Shown piece by piece: positions 25,841 through 37,234 of a stretch of DNA of 64,000 nucleotides (positions within the stretch are counted from its first letter, which is position 1; every line of letters starts with the position of its first letter). The stretch is from Todiramphus chloris collaris (lineage: Eukaryota; Chordata; Aves; Coraciiformes; Alcedinidae), in assembly GCA_025345505.1 (NCBI GenBank), contig JANVCC010000077.1:7446414-7510413 (forward strand). Reading direction: 5' to 3'. Under the pieces are notes generated by a model that searched no databases, was not told the DNA's origin, and was given only the letters and a program-made list of their open reading frames with translations. The translations under genes were made by a program, and so were the position numbers.

Positions 25841-26873
25841 GGGCCTTGCTATGGTAGGAAGCTTTATTTCTGTGCCCTTAGCTTGGGCCCTGGGGAGTCA
25901 GCACACTTCTCTTAGAAGGGGGTTGGGTCTGCATATTGGGCCTTCAGTTTCCTTCAGAAGGGAGTCAGTCTCCTGACATTTTCCCGGCAACGCCTCCGGG
26001 ACTCCTGCTGGGACTCGCCTGTATCACCTGGGCTGCCCTGCTGCGGGAACCCCCTGTCCACCTCGAAACCCAGTGCGCGGAGAGCTGCCTAAACAAGATA
26101 GTCATTTGTATAAACGTGATGGAAAAGCAAAATGAAAACTCAAGAATAGGCAACATGAAGGCTTGTTTTGAGGTGAGAGTCAATCAGGTGGCAAGAGCGG
26201 CAGTGAGTAGACCCCTGTGGAGAGATTTACTTTGGCCATGGAGTTTGAAAAGGAGTGGAGTGATGATGATGTGTCTGTGACTCTCCTCCTGTTCAAATTT
26301 CAGGAGCTTTTAAAGCTGCTTGTGTTTTGCTTCTAGAATATTCTTGCTGTGGCCCTTAATTGTAGCATTGACTCCACCTTTGTTTAAATGGGTTCAAAGC
26401 TTTCATTTTGTCTGCTGTTGTCAAAAGTAGGAGTTCCGGGTATATTAAACATTCTACCAAATGTCTACAATAATACTTTCTTTAATTAGACTTTTGAAAT
26501 TCATGGAATTTTGCCATTGCGTTTGCCATTGGTCAGGTTTCCTCCTTTTATAGAAAAGATGTGTTGTTAATATTTTTCTGTACTAAGCATTGAAATGGTA
26601 GACTTTAATGGCTCTTCTGAAACTGGTATTGTTTAGGGTGTGGAGGAGACTCCTAATGACACATGCATAGTTCTTAACTGCAGAAAATAAACTATATGCT
26701 AGTGAAATGTTCTTCAAAGAAGCTTAGAACTAAAGTAGTAATTTTATTTATTTATTTAGATACAGCTTGTAGGAAGTCTGTTTAGGATGAAATATTAAAA
26801 TCCTTGAAAATTCCTGTAGTTATTTCTTCACCCCTGTTTTCCTTTATCTCATTTTTCCTTTTTGATCTTCTAG

Positions 26874-26967
26874 CTTGTACGTGCAGTGGACATGCAAATA
26901 TTTGTCACATGCAAACAGGAAAATGTTTCTGTACGACTAAGGGGATCAAAGGAGACCAGTGTCAACT
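26874..26967 (+). CDS. ATRNL1: ATRNL1 exon: start of second laminin-type EGF-like domain
   Basis: Internal coding exon of 94 bases: two bases completing the Ala codon begun at 949, then 30 codons, then CT as the first two bases of a Leu codon. The translation is CTCSGHANICHMQTGKCF followed by CTTKGIKGDQCQ. It supplies six of the eight cysteines of the second LE domain: CTC, IC, KC, FC and DQC. The acceptor is excellent (T-rich tract ending CTTCTAG) and the donor is ACT|GTGAGT. The frame joins the exon at 812-949 exactly. The residues SGHANICH and CTTKGIKGDQCQ fit ATRNL1 rather than attractin, on recalled family sequence. The exon is too short, and too interrupted at its ends, to look like a gene on its own. 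Confidence 0.92.
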
Positions 26968-27793
26968 GTGAGTACAGTTAAATGTAGCCCAAAGTTATTT
27001 CAATTCATGCCTATTGCCTAATAACTTTTCCCTGGTGTTGTTTTGTTTCTGTTTTTGGATTTTGTAATTGACCTGACAATGCTTTAATGATGAATCTAGT
27101 GTTCCCTATGTTTCTTAGAATTTTCAATGTTAATTTGTCTTTTGTTAAAGAATTACATCACAAATATTAGTAATATTTTTCAGACACTACAGATTTAAAA
27201 AAAAATCCTGTAAAAAGTAGTAAAATAATTACCTGTAGTTATTTTATTTTATTTTTTTAGGATTTATTTGAAATATTGTAAGTTAAAAAAAAATCTGCAA
27301 AATTGGTAATTATATGCAGTACATTTGTAATATATTTTAATCAGAATCTACAGTGATTAGATATTTAGAGTTTTGGAAAAATAGTAAGGTGTGCAGTGTT
27401 TGAGACATTTTCCCATATCATTACATATAGAACAGAGGAATGTGTAGACCTGTCACGGAAAGTACAGTTAGCATATCTTGTTTTGTACTGGAATAGCTAA
27501 TTTTGTTTGTGCAGAGGAAGAGCTTGCAATTTAAAACAGAGCATAGCTGAGAACAAAGAACTACTGGAGTGACTTGTCAGGTAGAAGAAACAACACCTTA
27601 AAGTTCACCATGAATAGCCTTACCCTTAAAGATGTTTTTTTTTTCAGTTCATTTTATCCTGTGTGCTGAGTTATCTGATAGGAGCTTGATTTCTTCCACA
27701 GTTACAGTTATTTTAAATAGCATCTGACCCCCAAATTCTCTTAGCAATGTTGGTTGACACTGGAGAAAAGGCATAAATACAGTTTATTCCTCT

Positions 27794-27812
27794 CCAGCAG
27801 GGGGAGGTGCCA
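27794..27812 (+). promoter_or_regulatory. CTCF-like binding motif
   Basis: The sequence CCAGCAGGGGGAGGTGCCA matches the 14-base CTCF core (CCASYAGRKGGCRS) at all positions except one, where A replaces C. It sits in otherwise AT-rich intron, so the match stands out. This is a motif match only, and occupancy cannot be judged from sequence. Confidence 0.35.
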
Positions 27813-28278
27813 GGAGGTTATGTTCTGCCATGAGGCCTGTTCTTTCACTGGATTTTTTTATTCATCTTTTTGATACACTTAATGGACTGGCTTGAATCCT
27901 GCCCTTAATGCTTTGCTTGATAAATAGTCAAGAAAGAATATCTGATGCAGAGGCTCTGTGTGTGTTCGTGAGAAAGAACTGTGCTGGCAGGTATACTTTT
28001 TCAGTTGTACCTCTGCAATCTTTTTTGTCTAGCTAATTGGAGACTCAAATTGGAGACTGAGATAGGAAACCAAGCTTAGGACTCAATAATGAATTTTTAT
28101 CATGACAAAAGCTGAAGAGTGAAAATATTTTTAAACTCTGTATTCAGTCTTCACTGAGAAGTTATTTTTTCCTCTTTTTGTGTTCAAACAATTAATTAGT
28201 CCTAGATGTTCATGAATGATTTGATTACCAGTGCGCTGTGGACATATTTCAATGCCATTCTATTTATTTACAAAGAAT

Positions 28279-28301
28279 GGGGGGGGGGGGGGGGGGGGGG
28301 G
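28279..28301. repeat. Poly(G) run, 23 G
   Basis: A run of 23 consecutive G in AT-rich intron. Such a tract can form a G-quadruplex. It is also a typical site of sequencing or assembly length error. Confidence 0.9.
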
Positions 28302-28898
28302 AATACAAAAAGTCTGCTCCTCTGTACATCGTAAGACTTGAACTACAGGAAACAATATCTTTGCTCATAACTCCAGTCCTCTACCAACTACTATTCAGTC
28401 CAAGGCAATCCTTATAGACTTCATATGAAGAATGCAAACTTTATCAGATATGTATTATGTTTTAAAAATTAGAAAATTATTTCCACTGTAAAAATTAACC
28501 TTACACTGAAAACCTGTTTTGAAAGTATTGTATTATATTGTCAAAATACATATACAGTTATTGTCTAGGAGATAAGGATTATCTTAAATCAGCTAAATGC
28601 TTTACTTGTATTTATTGTTTTATTATATTCTGTATAAATCATCTGGATCTGAATTAAAAGTGTGAATAGTTCTGGATAGCTCTCCATAGCTACGGATAAT
28701 ACTTTGTGAGTCTTCTTTGCCACTTGTTAGATAGACTGGTGTGCAATCTCAGCAGCAAACCTATAACCCTGTGATTTCTAAAATAAGGGTTTCTATGAAA
28801 ATTCCAAACTCTAGCTGTTTGCTGTGATAGTTAGATTTATATTCCTGTCAAGAAGCCTATTGAATAGAAAGTCATAGCTATAGGGTTGTATTTGTTAT

Positions 28899-28997
28899 CT
28901 CCCCTTCCCTTCCTTCCCTCTTCTTTCTTTCCTTCCCTCCCCTCTCTTTTCTTCCTTTCTTTCTTTGCCTTTCTTTCCTTCCCCCTCTCTTTCTTTC
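28899..28997. repeat. Pyrimidine-rich (TTCC/TTTC)n tract
   Basis: About 100 bases of almost pure C and T built from CCTT, TTCC and TTTC units, running directly into the assembly gap. The open frame that appears to cross it is a low-complexity artefact. Confidence 0.93.
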
Positions 28998-29007
28998 NNN
29001 NNNNNNN
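28998..29007. other. Assembly gap (10 N)
   Basis: Ten undetermined bases at the end of the pyrimidine tract. The fixed short length suggests a placeholder, so the true missing length is unknown and the tract is probably longer than shown. Confidence 0.97.
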
Positions 29008-30141
29008 GGAAATCAAAGAAAATTTACAACACTTTTTTTTTTTTTTCCCCTTGACAAGGTTTACAACAGTTGGTTATTTGTGGTTTTATGGAGGATATTT
29101 TAATTTTTTTTTCTTATTTTTTATAATTCTTTTTGTATACTCATCTCTCAGTTACAGTAACTTCTGAATTGTGCTGTCGGTTTGCATGAAATACAGTGGC
29201 ATTTAAATAAAAAACCAGTGTGCTAAAGCAACTTTGAGCATATATTTACATTCTAATTTACAATATTTCTTAAATGACACATGATAACATTTTATCCCAA
29301 AAGAAGGTTTTGGGTTTTTTTTCCCTTCAAGTAGGTATCTTGCGTTGGTAAAAACCTGTAATACTCTCCTAATCGGGAGGAATTGATTAGAATGTTTTCA
29401 TTTGAAGTAACTAGACTATAAAAGAATAAAAAAACTGCATACAAAAACATACAAGTAAAAATACTTAGATTTTTTTTTTACCTCATTTTAATAATAAAAT
29501 GTGTCATTGACAGTAACACAAAAATCATATTTTAGGTGAGAACTATTACTTTAAGTCGATTTTATTTAATTTTTTGTAATATTTGACTTGCTAGCTGTCT
29601 CCTCATAATTTTGTCTACAGAGGTTTTAAAATTTCCATAGGTTTCTATGGAAATGTAAGGAATATGCTAAGGGGTTATTTCAAAGTTCAGATTTTGGTAT
29701 TAAATGAGAGAACTTTTACTGGATGCAAGGAAGAAAAATAGGAAAATTACAGCATTAACTGAGTTGTTAAATCATTCTTTGAGATGTTCCAATAGAGAGC
29801 CTTCACCTGGAGATAAGTCTGTAGCTTTTGTCATGCCTTGTCAGTCTGGACGTATTATGAGCATCAGGAAAGGTTACAGGGTTACAGATTCTTGGTGGAA
29901 ATAAGGTTTCTTAGCAAATATTTCAAATTCTCAGGTTGCACTGGAGGTACTGAAACATTTATTACACTGTATTTCCCAGTTACAACCGTTGCTGTAGTTT
30001 AGGGACAAGGAAATAATTCTTGCTTGTTAAATACTTTCCACTGTGGCAGATTTTAGTCTCTTGAACCTCTCCTGTTGGTAGGAGACTGTATCTTTGAAAG
30101 ATGAGCAGGTTAGATACCATGTTAATGTATCTTAAGTTCCC

Positions 30142-30180
30142 ATAATAATAATAATAATTAAGTTTCATAATAATAATTAT
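30142..30180. repeat. (ATA)n microsatellite, interrupted
   Basis: Two runs of ATA/AAT units separated by TTAAGTTTC, in intron. Confidence 0.85.
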
Positions 30181-33100
30181 TTAACCTAACTGGAAAACAT
30201 TAAAATGTTTAGAATGTCTGCTCTGGTGCATTAAAAAAAAAAAGAAAAAAAACCAGAAAGATGTACCAAAACACTATCTAAGACCTGAGCAAAAACTAGT
30301 CTTCAAAGACTTCCATAGTGAAGAACTGTTAGGTTGAAAAAAATGTCAGGGGGGGGGAAAAAACCAACCTTATTTTTAATATCATATTCCACAGTCTACT
30401 TTATGTAGTTGTAAGAAGGATCAATTTAAAAGTATGAAATATATGGATCTAGAGTATTCTGGAATGAAAATGTAATTTTCCACTCAATTCTAATAAATAT
30501 TCATGCTATTCATTTCTTAATCATAGTGTTATTTCTTCTGAATAGGTGGAAGAAATACTATTTTATTTATAAAAATATACCTTGCATATTTGGTAAAATC
30601 TTCACAGTTTGCAAGCTTTAAAAACCTATTAAATAATGTAAGGATCTGTGCATAAGTAATAAGCACTTATTGATGGTCTGATTTACATAAGAATAAGATT
30701 TTGGAATATCCAACTGTTGTCTTCTGTACAATTCCCCTCCACAGAATGATATAATTCCTCTTACCAGATGGAAAGGCAGGTAAAATTATACTGGGTTATG
30801 AGTCAAATTCACCATTCTATTGATATCACTGCAGCTTTGTTTGCTGATAGCAGAGGAAATCTGTTCCCTGTTGTTTCCTCTCAGAGCTCCACTTTCTGCT
30901 TTCCAGTAGGGGAAAACTTGACAGCAATCATATAACAAATTCACTTTATTAGAACTTCCTTTATCAAAGGCACACACACAAAAACCCCCTAAAACGAACA
31001 GACAAAACCAAACATCCAGGGAGAGTTCTAGTTGCTGGAAGCTGAATAAAAAAACCCCCTTCTATTCAAGAACTTATTTTTTTCTGATAGAGAGTAGAAT
31101 CCATTTAATACTAGTTACTATGGTGATCTGTGTTTTTCTAAAGTCAATTTAAAAATGTAACATTTAGTGGTTTAAGATACTAGAGGAAACTGTATTTTTT
31201 TTCTTTCAATATATATTTTTTTCCTTTTTCTGTCATTTGGTCATATTCCACCATTAGTTTTACATATTTGGTTGTGTTTGGCATGAGGTATTTTCTCCTT
31301 GTTCATTCTGACTTCAGTCCATGAGTTTTCCAGTTCGCAGACAACTGTGATGTACCTTTGCATGTTACTCCATTAGCTATGATGTTTCTAGAATTCCAGC
31401 AAAATCTGGCATGTAGATCTAGGTGGTTTTAGTGAGTGCCTCTGTTGTTACTTCACTACCTGAAAGTTTTAGTTTGCTTATATATGGATAGGTTCAAACC
31501 CTCAGCTAGTTCTTCAAGAGCTAGATTGTTAGGTTGCTAAGGAGAACAATAAAATAAAACTCCCAGTTCAACATTAAATATATGCTTTAAATGTACTAAT
31601 TTTCTTCTCTACATGTACGAATTATTGCCAAATCTATCAAGGACTTGAGACTTCAGATACAGTTTTTTTTTTTTTTCTTCATTAATTCTTGTTTCTGACA
31701 TCAACCATTTTTGCTTAAATTGCAGCTTTTAAGTAAGTCATATATCTAATATCAAAGCTTCAGAACATGACCCAAATGCACTTTAATGGCTTAAACACTC
31801 AGCAGGCAAATATCAAAAACTTGAAACATTTGAGATAATTTTTAATCTCAAATTTGAAGAAAAATAAAGGTTGTAATTGTGATTTGGAACAGGCCTTGTG
31901 CAGTATTTTTTTTTTATTATTATTAATAATGAGTTTTGTCAGTATTGCATGTCACTATCAGTCCTTTTTTTATTATTATTTTATTGGTTTTGGGTTTGTG
32001 TGCTGCTCACTTTCTCCAGTATATTCAGGATGAAATAGAGTTCATAAGGCTCTCTGGGCTTTTCCAGAGTTGTGGCTTCCTGTAAGTGTGAAACAACACT
32101 TTTCATAAGCATTGTTACATTGCAAATTTACATTTTATTCAGGAAATTGCCCGACTTTTTGAAAATGGTGATGAGCTGAGGTTTGCATGTCCTGTATCGT
32201 TCCTGGTAGTGTTTACAGTGAAGAAATGAGAAGGAGCCAGTGGCTAAGGGAGCAGCTGCAAGCACTTAGCCAAGAGCTTTGTGTATTGATACTTCATTGT
32301 GGCTCAGCTGTGAATGTGTTAAATCTGGAGAACACTACAATATTGATATTTCAGTGTAAAAGTAGTTATGTTAGCAAGTTGTCTCTTGCCAAGAGCTGAA
32401 TTAAAAATGGTACGTGTAATTTTCTTAGGTGTTCCATTCTGATGAAAGATGCCTTTTATCTTTCTGAGTTCAGTACTAATTGTCTGGAAAATGGGGAACA
32501 GTTTGGGCGTGAGGGTTTCTCTTTCATGCGAATAAAGTAATTTTGCTGTAGGCTCCTAAATTGAGCTTTTCCATAACTAACTGTATGCACGTATATAAGT
32601 ACATCTTTTGGTTTGGCAAGCTCAACAGAGCAGAATCTGCTCACCACTGGGCTTCAGATGTTCTCTAAGGTTTTTTTATATTCATTATTTCTTCTCCAGG
32701 CTACCTCCAAAAATACAAACTATAGAACAAAACAGTCTTTCCTTTACAATTTGCCAGACACTCCTGGCTGTAAAATAGGAATGCAAGCAGTGTCCCTGTC
32801 CCTTGTGCCCAACTGGTTTATGTTAGTATGTGCGCTGGATGTAGATTTAATTAAGTAATAACTTTTTTTGTTTCCTATTTGAAAAATATACGGTGCTGGA
32901 GTTTGTTTCAAAATAAGTGAATCAAAATACCTTGTTTTTTAAAAATTGTTCCTCCTGTGCCATGGCTGTGTTATTCAGTGACTGACATTTGAATAATCTG
33001 TTTTGCTTAGTGTGGGATATATCAGTGAAGCAGTGGAACAAGGCAGGCTGTCTAAGTCTTTCACAGATGATGTGCCAGTGAGACCTGTTTCAAATTCCAA

Positions 33101-35303
33101 TGCTCAGGATGCATTTCTTACAAAGCAAACCTCTTTTATAAAAAGTGCTAGTAATTCTTGGTGCTAAGTGTTACTATAGTTCCAACTGACTAGGGATGTA
33201 TAGGTAAGGTAATGCATCTACATAGTATTTTTGTTGTAATACAGTAGAACAGCTGACAAAGAACAGACAAGTTTGCAAGTTCTTTGGGTCTGAAATTAGA
33301 ATCATAAAGATTTAAAGCTAAATATAATATAAATATAATAATATAAAAATAAGACAATTATTCTGCCTTTAATTAGTTATTTGAGTCTGGACTGGGATAG
33401 ATTTAGGAGTGGAAGTGACAGTAATGGTTACTTTTGTTTAGGAAAAAGAGAAATGGCTAGCCTGTGCCACAAGGAGTTGTTTCTGGGCAGAGGAGAGGAA
33501 GGGAGGTCATGACTGACAGTAAACTGCTTTCTTATGGAGTCCAATTGTTTTGTTATCCATCAAAGTTGTGACCTTAGCTTCTGTGCTTGTTTTTGGAAAG
33601 CGCTTAGGAGGTTCTGTGGCTATTCCCATACAGCTGAGTAGGGGGCAAAAGGGCCTTGTGGCTGGGGCTGGTTTACATTGTGTCCAGGGCTAACTGAAAG
33701 CAGAAATGTACATATCCGCATAGCACAATGCTTCACCTTAGTCTTCAGACAGGATCACAATAGGTTCCGAAGACTTATTGTCCAGTTTGAGGGTTTTTTT
33801 TTTTTCTGCAGTTCAAGCTTTTGCAATGATGTCAGGGCTGTGCTGCTTTGCATCCTTTAGAGTGTGCAGTGAAGGCATCTGGGAATGCCTCTTTGGGGCC
33901 AGGACTAGAAACACAGTTAAGAACAAGACCAAAGCTTATGAGAAGGAGTCCATTTGTCATTTGCAGGGAGAGGGGAGAAGGGAAATAAGGCAAAAGGGTT
34001 TAGAACAATATTGTTGTCCCCTTAATCCAAATGGTTTTGGTTTTTTTTTTCTTTAATTTAAATACAGTTTTGTCTGTGTAAAGCCATCTGTTTTCAGATG
34101 TCCCATAAACAAATAGGTTCCTTTTTTTAGTTTATAATTTTAGGGAAAGATGAATCAATCAAAATTTTCAAAATTGTGACTGTAAAAAATACTTAAAATG
34201 ATATTGGATCATGACAGTGATGAAAGCAACAACAAGAAGCCAATCAGGAGACAAGGCAGAATGTCCATTAGATACTAGGAGCCATGCATTCAAATATTCC
34301 CGTGGCAAAGAGTTGTAAGCACATGCTACTTGTCTGATGGAGAGTGAAAGCTTTGTATTTCCAAGAAACCTTCCCCTTCACTTGACTTCCCAGGAATCCT
34401 ACTTCTCTGTTGTGAGACATGTTGTTGTGTTAGGTGTGCAGCTCCATCTCAAGATGTCCTGCTGTTGTTGGCCTTGTTGGCTTGCTGCCCCTGCAAGTGC
34501 TTTGGATTAACCACCTGTTTTTTGCCCCAGTGCACCAGCTGAGCACCAAATGAGCACCAACATGAGATGTTATGTAGCAGATGCTGATGGATTATTTTGA
34601 TTACTGCATCTGAAGATACATTAATTGTGTATGATCTTCTTCATACAGTGTCATTTTTCTCCTGTGATGTCTACCAAGGATAAAATAGACAATTAACATG
34701 TTCTGGAAGAAGTGCTTAAAATATTACAGTAAAAAACATTTATGAAGTTCTGTCCCCTGAATCATTCATGGTAGCACTATACTGGGGAGCCAGCAATATA
34801 TTTTTTTTCTGTGTTTTATTAGAAAGAAAGGAGAATTGATCCATTTTCATTAAATGATTAGCCACAGAAATGAGGTTTGGAAGGCTGTTTGGAAGTTTAA
34901 AGAGAGCAGAGTTGTATTGTAAAAATTGTGATGATTTAAATACAGACATTGATTTCAATGTGCAGAACTGGTATTTTATTATGTACTGTTAGACTTCAAA
35001 TACTGTGTAACAGAAACTCCAGTTGTGAGTACAACAAGTAAAAATTGTTGTAGGAGACAGGAATATTGAGTTTTGATACAGCTGATGTAGTTTCTTCTCA
35101 TTCAAAACTGATGATTTCAAATGAAATTTCAGATAGAAAGATGATTTCAAAGAAACCCCAGCTGTTTCTGCACATAGTTAACTTTGCATGTTCATGTAAA
35201 TTCTGACTTATTTTTGGATGTTTGTGACAAGGAAGATTCTACAGTGAGCTTATTAATTAGTACTCGATGTCCCCCAAAACACCTTTTTGAGGTGGGGTTT
35301 TTG

Positions 35304-35328
35304 TTTTTTTTTTTTTTTTTTTTTTTTT
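35304..35328. repeat. Poly(T) tract, 25 T
   Basis: A run of 25 T following GGTGGGGTTTTTG, in intron. No retroposed gene is visible on either side. Confidence 0.9.
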
Positions 35329-36306
35329 AATTTTAGGTCTGTTTCTTCCTGAAATGACAGCATTCACTGATGTGAAAAGCTAGTAGTATTTATGCTTCTT
35401 AAATGATTGAAAATAGAGTGGTTTTAATGTTTAATTTAAAGAAAAATATCTTTTAAATAGAAATGAGTAAGCAATTATTTGACCTATTCTATACTTAGTA
35501 TACCTGTATGTAGTTAATATCCATCAGTTTCCATCTGAGATACTTGATTAAATGTACTCTGAAATTATAATAAATTTGGGTTTAACTGTAAAATAGCTTT
35601 GTGATTAAATCCATTAGGAAGTATATGTAAGAATTACTTTGGTAAAGTTGTCTTTTAAACTATCAGGCCATTTTACAACTAAAATAAAAACATTAGGATA
35701 TTGCCTGTCAGAATAACTATTTCCCCTCCTGTATGTGGATAATGCAAAATATCTATGTAATGGGAGATGAATTGCAATTTAACCATCACAACATGTATTT
35801 TTTTAAGATGTAACACACACCTCTTATACCCTCCAGGTTTTCATTTTTTTAAACGGGGCAGAAAATGTGTTCAATGAGCATTTACAATGAAAATCAAATT
35901 TTTCAATAGAGTCTGTATTAAGTTTGCCATTTTAAAAGAGCATCAGATTGAGTGATTTGAAGGTGATACTGATTTTATTAATTGATAGGCAACTGAAAAT
36001 ATTGGCTATTGCAGAGTTGTCCTCTGTTGGAAACAATTTTGTAATACTAGAGTAGCATTTAGTATCTCTAAAGTGGTTGTGTTACTGATGCCACTGAATC
36101 CAGGAAATTGATCACGTAATTTTGATCAGGACTGAGCAAAGGCTCAAGGGTCTACCGCCGTGTGTCTGTTGACAGGGCTTGTGTTATCCAAGTCAATACA
36201 CTGCAATGGATATACTTCTAAACCTAGTTCAGTCATGAATTGATTTGTATCAGTTAATACAGTCTCTATTGACAACAGGCTCTACTGTATCAGTTTCCTG
36301 CCAGTC

Positions 36307-37234
36307 ACAAGTCTTGTCCCCCAGGGCTCGGTACTGGGGCCACTCCTGTTTAACATCTTCATCAATGATTTGGATGAGGGGATAGAGTGCACCTTGGTGA
36401 ATTTGCAGATGACACCAAGCTGGGTGGAAGTGTTACCTGCTTGAGGGTAGGGAAGCTGTGCAAAGGGATCTTGACAGGCTGGATTGCTGGGCCAAGGCCA
36501 ATTCCATGACTTTCAATAAGGCCAAATGCTGGGTCCTGCACTTGGGTCACAACAACCCCCAGCAGCGCTCCAGGCTTGGGGAGGAGTGGCTGCAGAGCTG
36601 CCAGGCAGAGAAGGACCTGGGGGTGTTGATTGACAGCTGCCTGAACATGAGCCAGCAGTGTGCCCAGGTGGCCAAGAAGGCCAGGGGCATCCTGGCCTGT
36701 ACCAGGAATAGTGTGGTCAGCAGGAGCAGGGAGAGGATCATTCCTCTGGACTCAGCTTTGGTGAGGCTGCACCTCGAATACTGTGTTCAGTTTTGAGCCC
36801 CTCTCTACAAGAAGGACACTGAGGTGCTGGACGGGGTACAGAGGCTACAAAGCTAGTAAAGGGTTTGGAGCATGTCTCTTATGAGGAAAGGCTGAGGGAT
36901 CTGGGGCTGTTTAGCCTTGAGAAGAGAAGGCTGAGGGGAGACCTTATTGCCCTCTACAACTGCCTGAAGGTAAGTTGTAGCAAGGCAGGAGTTGGTCTGT
37001 TCTCCCTGGTGACAAGGAATAGAAGAAGAGGAAATGGCCTGAAGTTGAACTGGGGAGGTTCAGGCTGGATATTAGGAAGCATTTCTTTCCAGAAAGGGTT
37101 GTCAGGCATTGGAATGACCTGCCCAGGGAGGTGGTGGAGTCACCATCTCTAGAGGTGTTTTGATAGGGCTAGGAAAAAGGTTGGACTTGATGATCTTGAA
37201 GGTCTCCCAGACAAAACTATTCTATAATTCTATG
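36307..37234 (+). mobile_element. CR1 LINE with end of RT domain, plus strand
   Basis: A 5'-truncated CR1 of about 930 bases. It begins in the reverse-transcriptase palm with [20 protein letters not shown], and the catalytic FADD box is encoded at 36402-36413. Next come [40 protein letters not shown] and [14 protein letters not shown], then [20 protein letters not shown]. The 3' UTR ends with ATTCTATAATTCTATG. The frame shifts between the FINDLDEG block and the FADD box, and again after EYCVQF, so the copy is dead. Its RT piece is the part that the long CR1 at 23574 lacks. Confidence 0.95.

Larger units (their letters stand above)
23574..26090 (-). mobile_element. Long CR1 LINE with ORF1 and ORF2 remnants, RT core deleted
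   Basis: The most complete transposon in the window, read on the minus strand. The 3' end at 23574-23590 is the inverted ATTCTATGATTCTAT terminal repeat. Upstream in the element are the 3' UTR, then an ORF2 segment (24005-24409) ending in the conserved KSMGPDGVHPCVLRELL block that normally precedes the reverse transcriptase. Next is an endonuclease segment (25049-25294 plus diverged sequence to about 24680), and then an ORF1 segment (25634-25840) of the CR1 esterase-like protein. About 1.5 kb expected between the pre-RT block and the ORF2 C-terminal tail is absent, with the junction near 23950-24010. Stops and frameshifts interrupt both ORFs, so it is dead. The 5' border near 26090 is an estimate. 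Confidence 0.93.
950..26873 (+). other. ATRNL1: ATRNL1 intron, 25.9 kb
   Basis: Phase-1 intron with GTAAGT at the 5' end and a long pyrimidine tract ending TCTTCTAG at the 3' end. It contains an ancient CR1 near 4.0-4.3 kb, and CR1 copies at 5.3-5.9, 8.6-8.85, 8.9-9.35, 11.3-11.45, 18.8-19.1 and 23.6-26.1 kb. It also holds an LTR remnant at 12.7-13.0 kb and a 48-A tract at 21.3 kb. The stretches 950-4020, 5875-8590, 9346-11280, 11445-12714, 13040-18770, 19070-21293, 21342-23573 and 26091-26873 hold AT-rich unique sequence in which I recognise no gene. Short open frames there are consistent with chance. Confidence 0.88.

Noticed and set aside
25936..26280. 114-codon plus-strand frame
   Set aside because: The first half is the antisense shadow of the CR1 ORF1 region; the rest is unique intron with no features.
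28886..29167. 93-codon frame crossing the N gap
   Set aside because: It includes undetermined residues and a pyrimidine repeat; not a gene.
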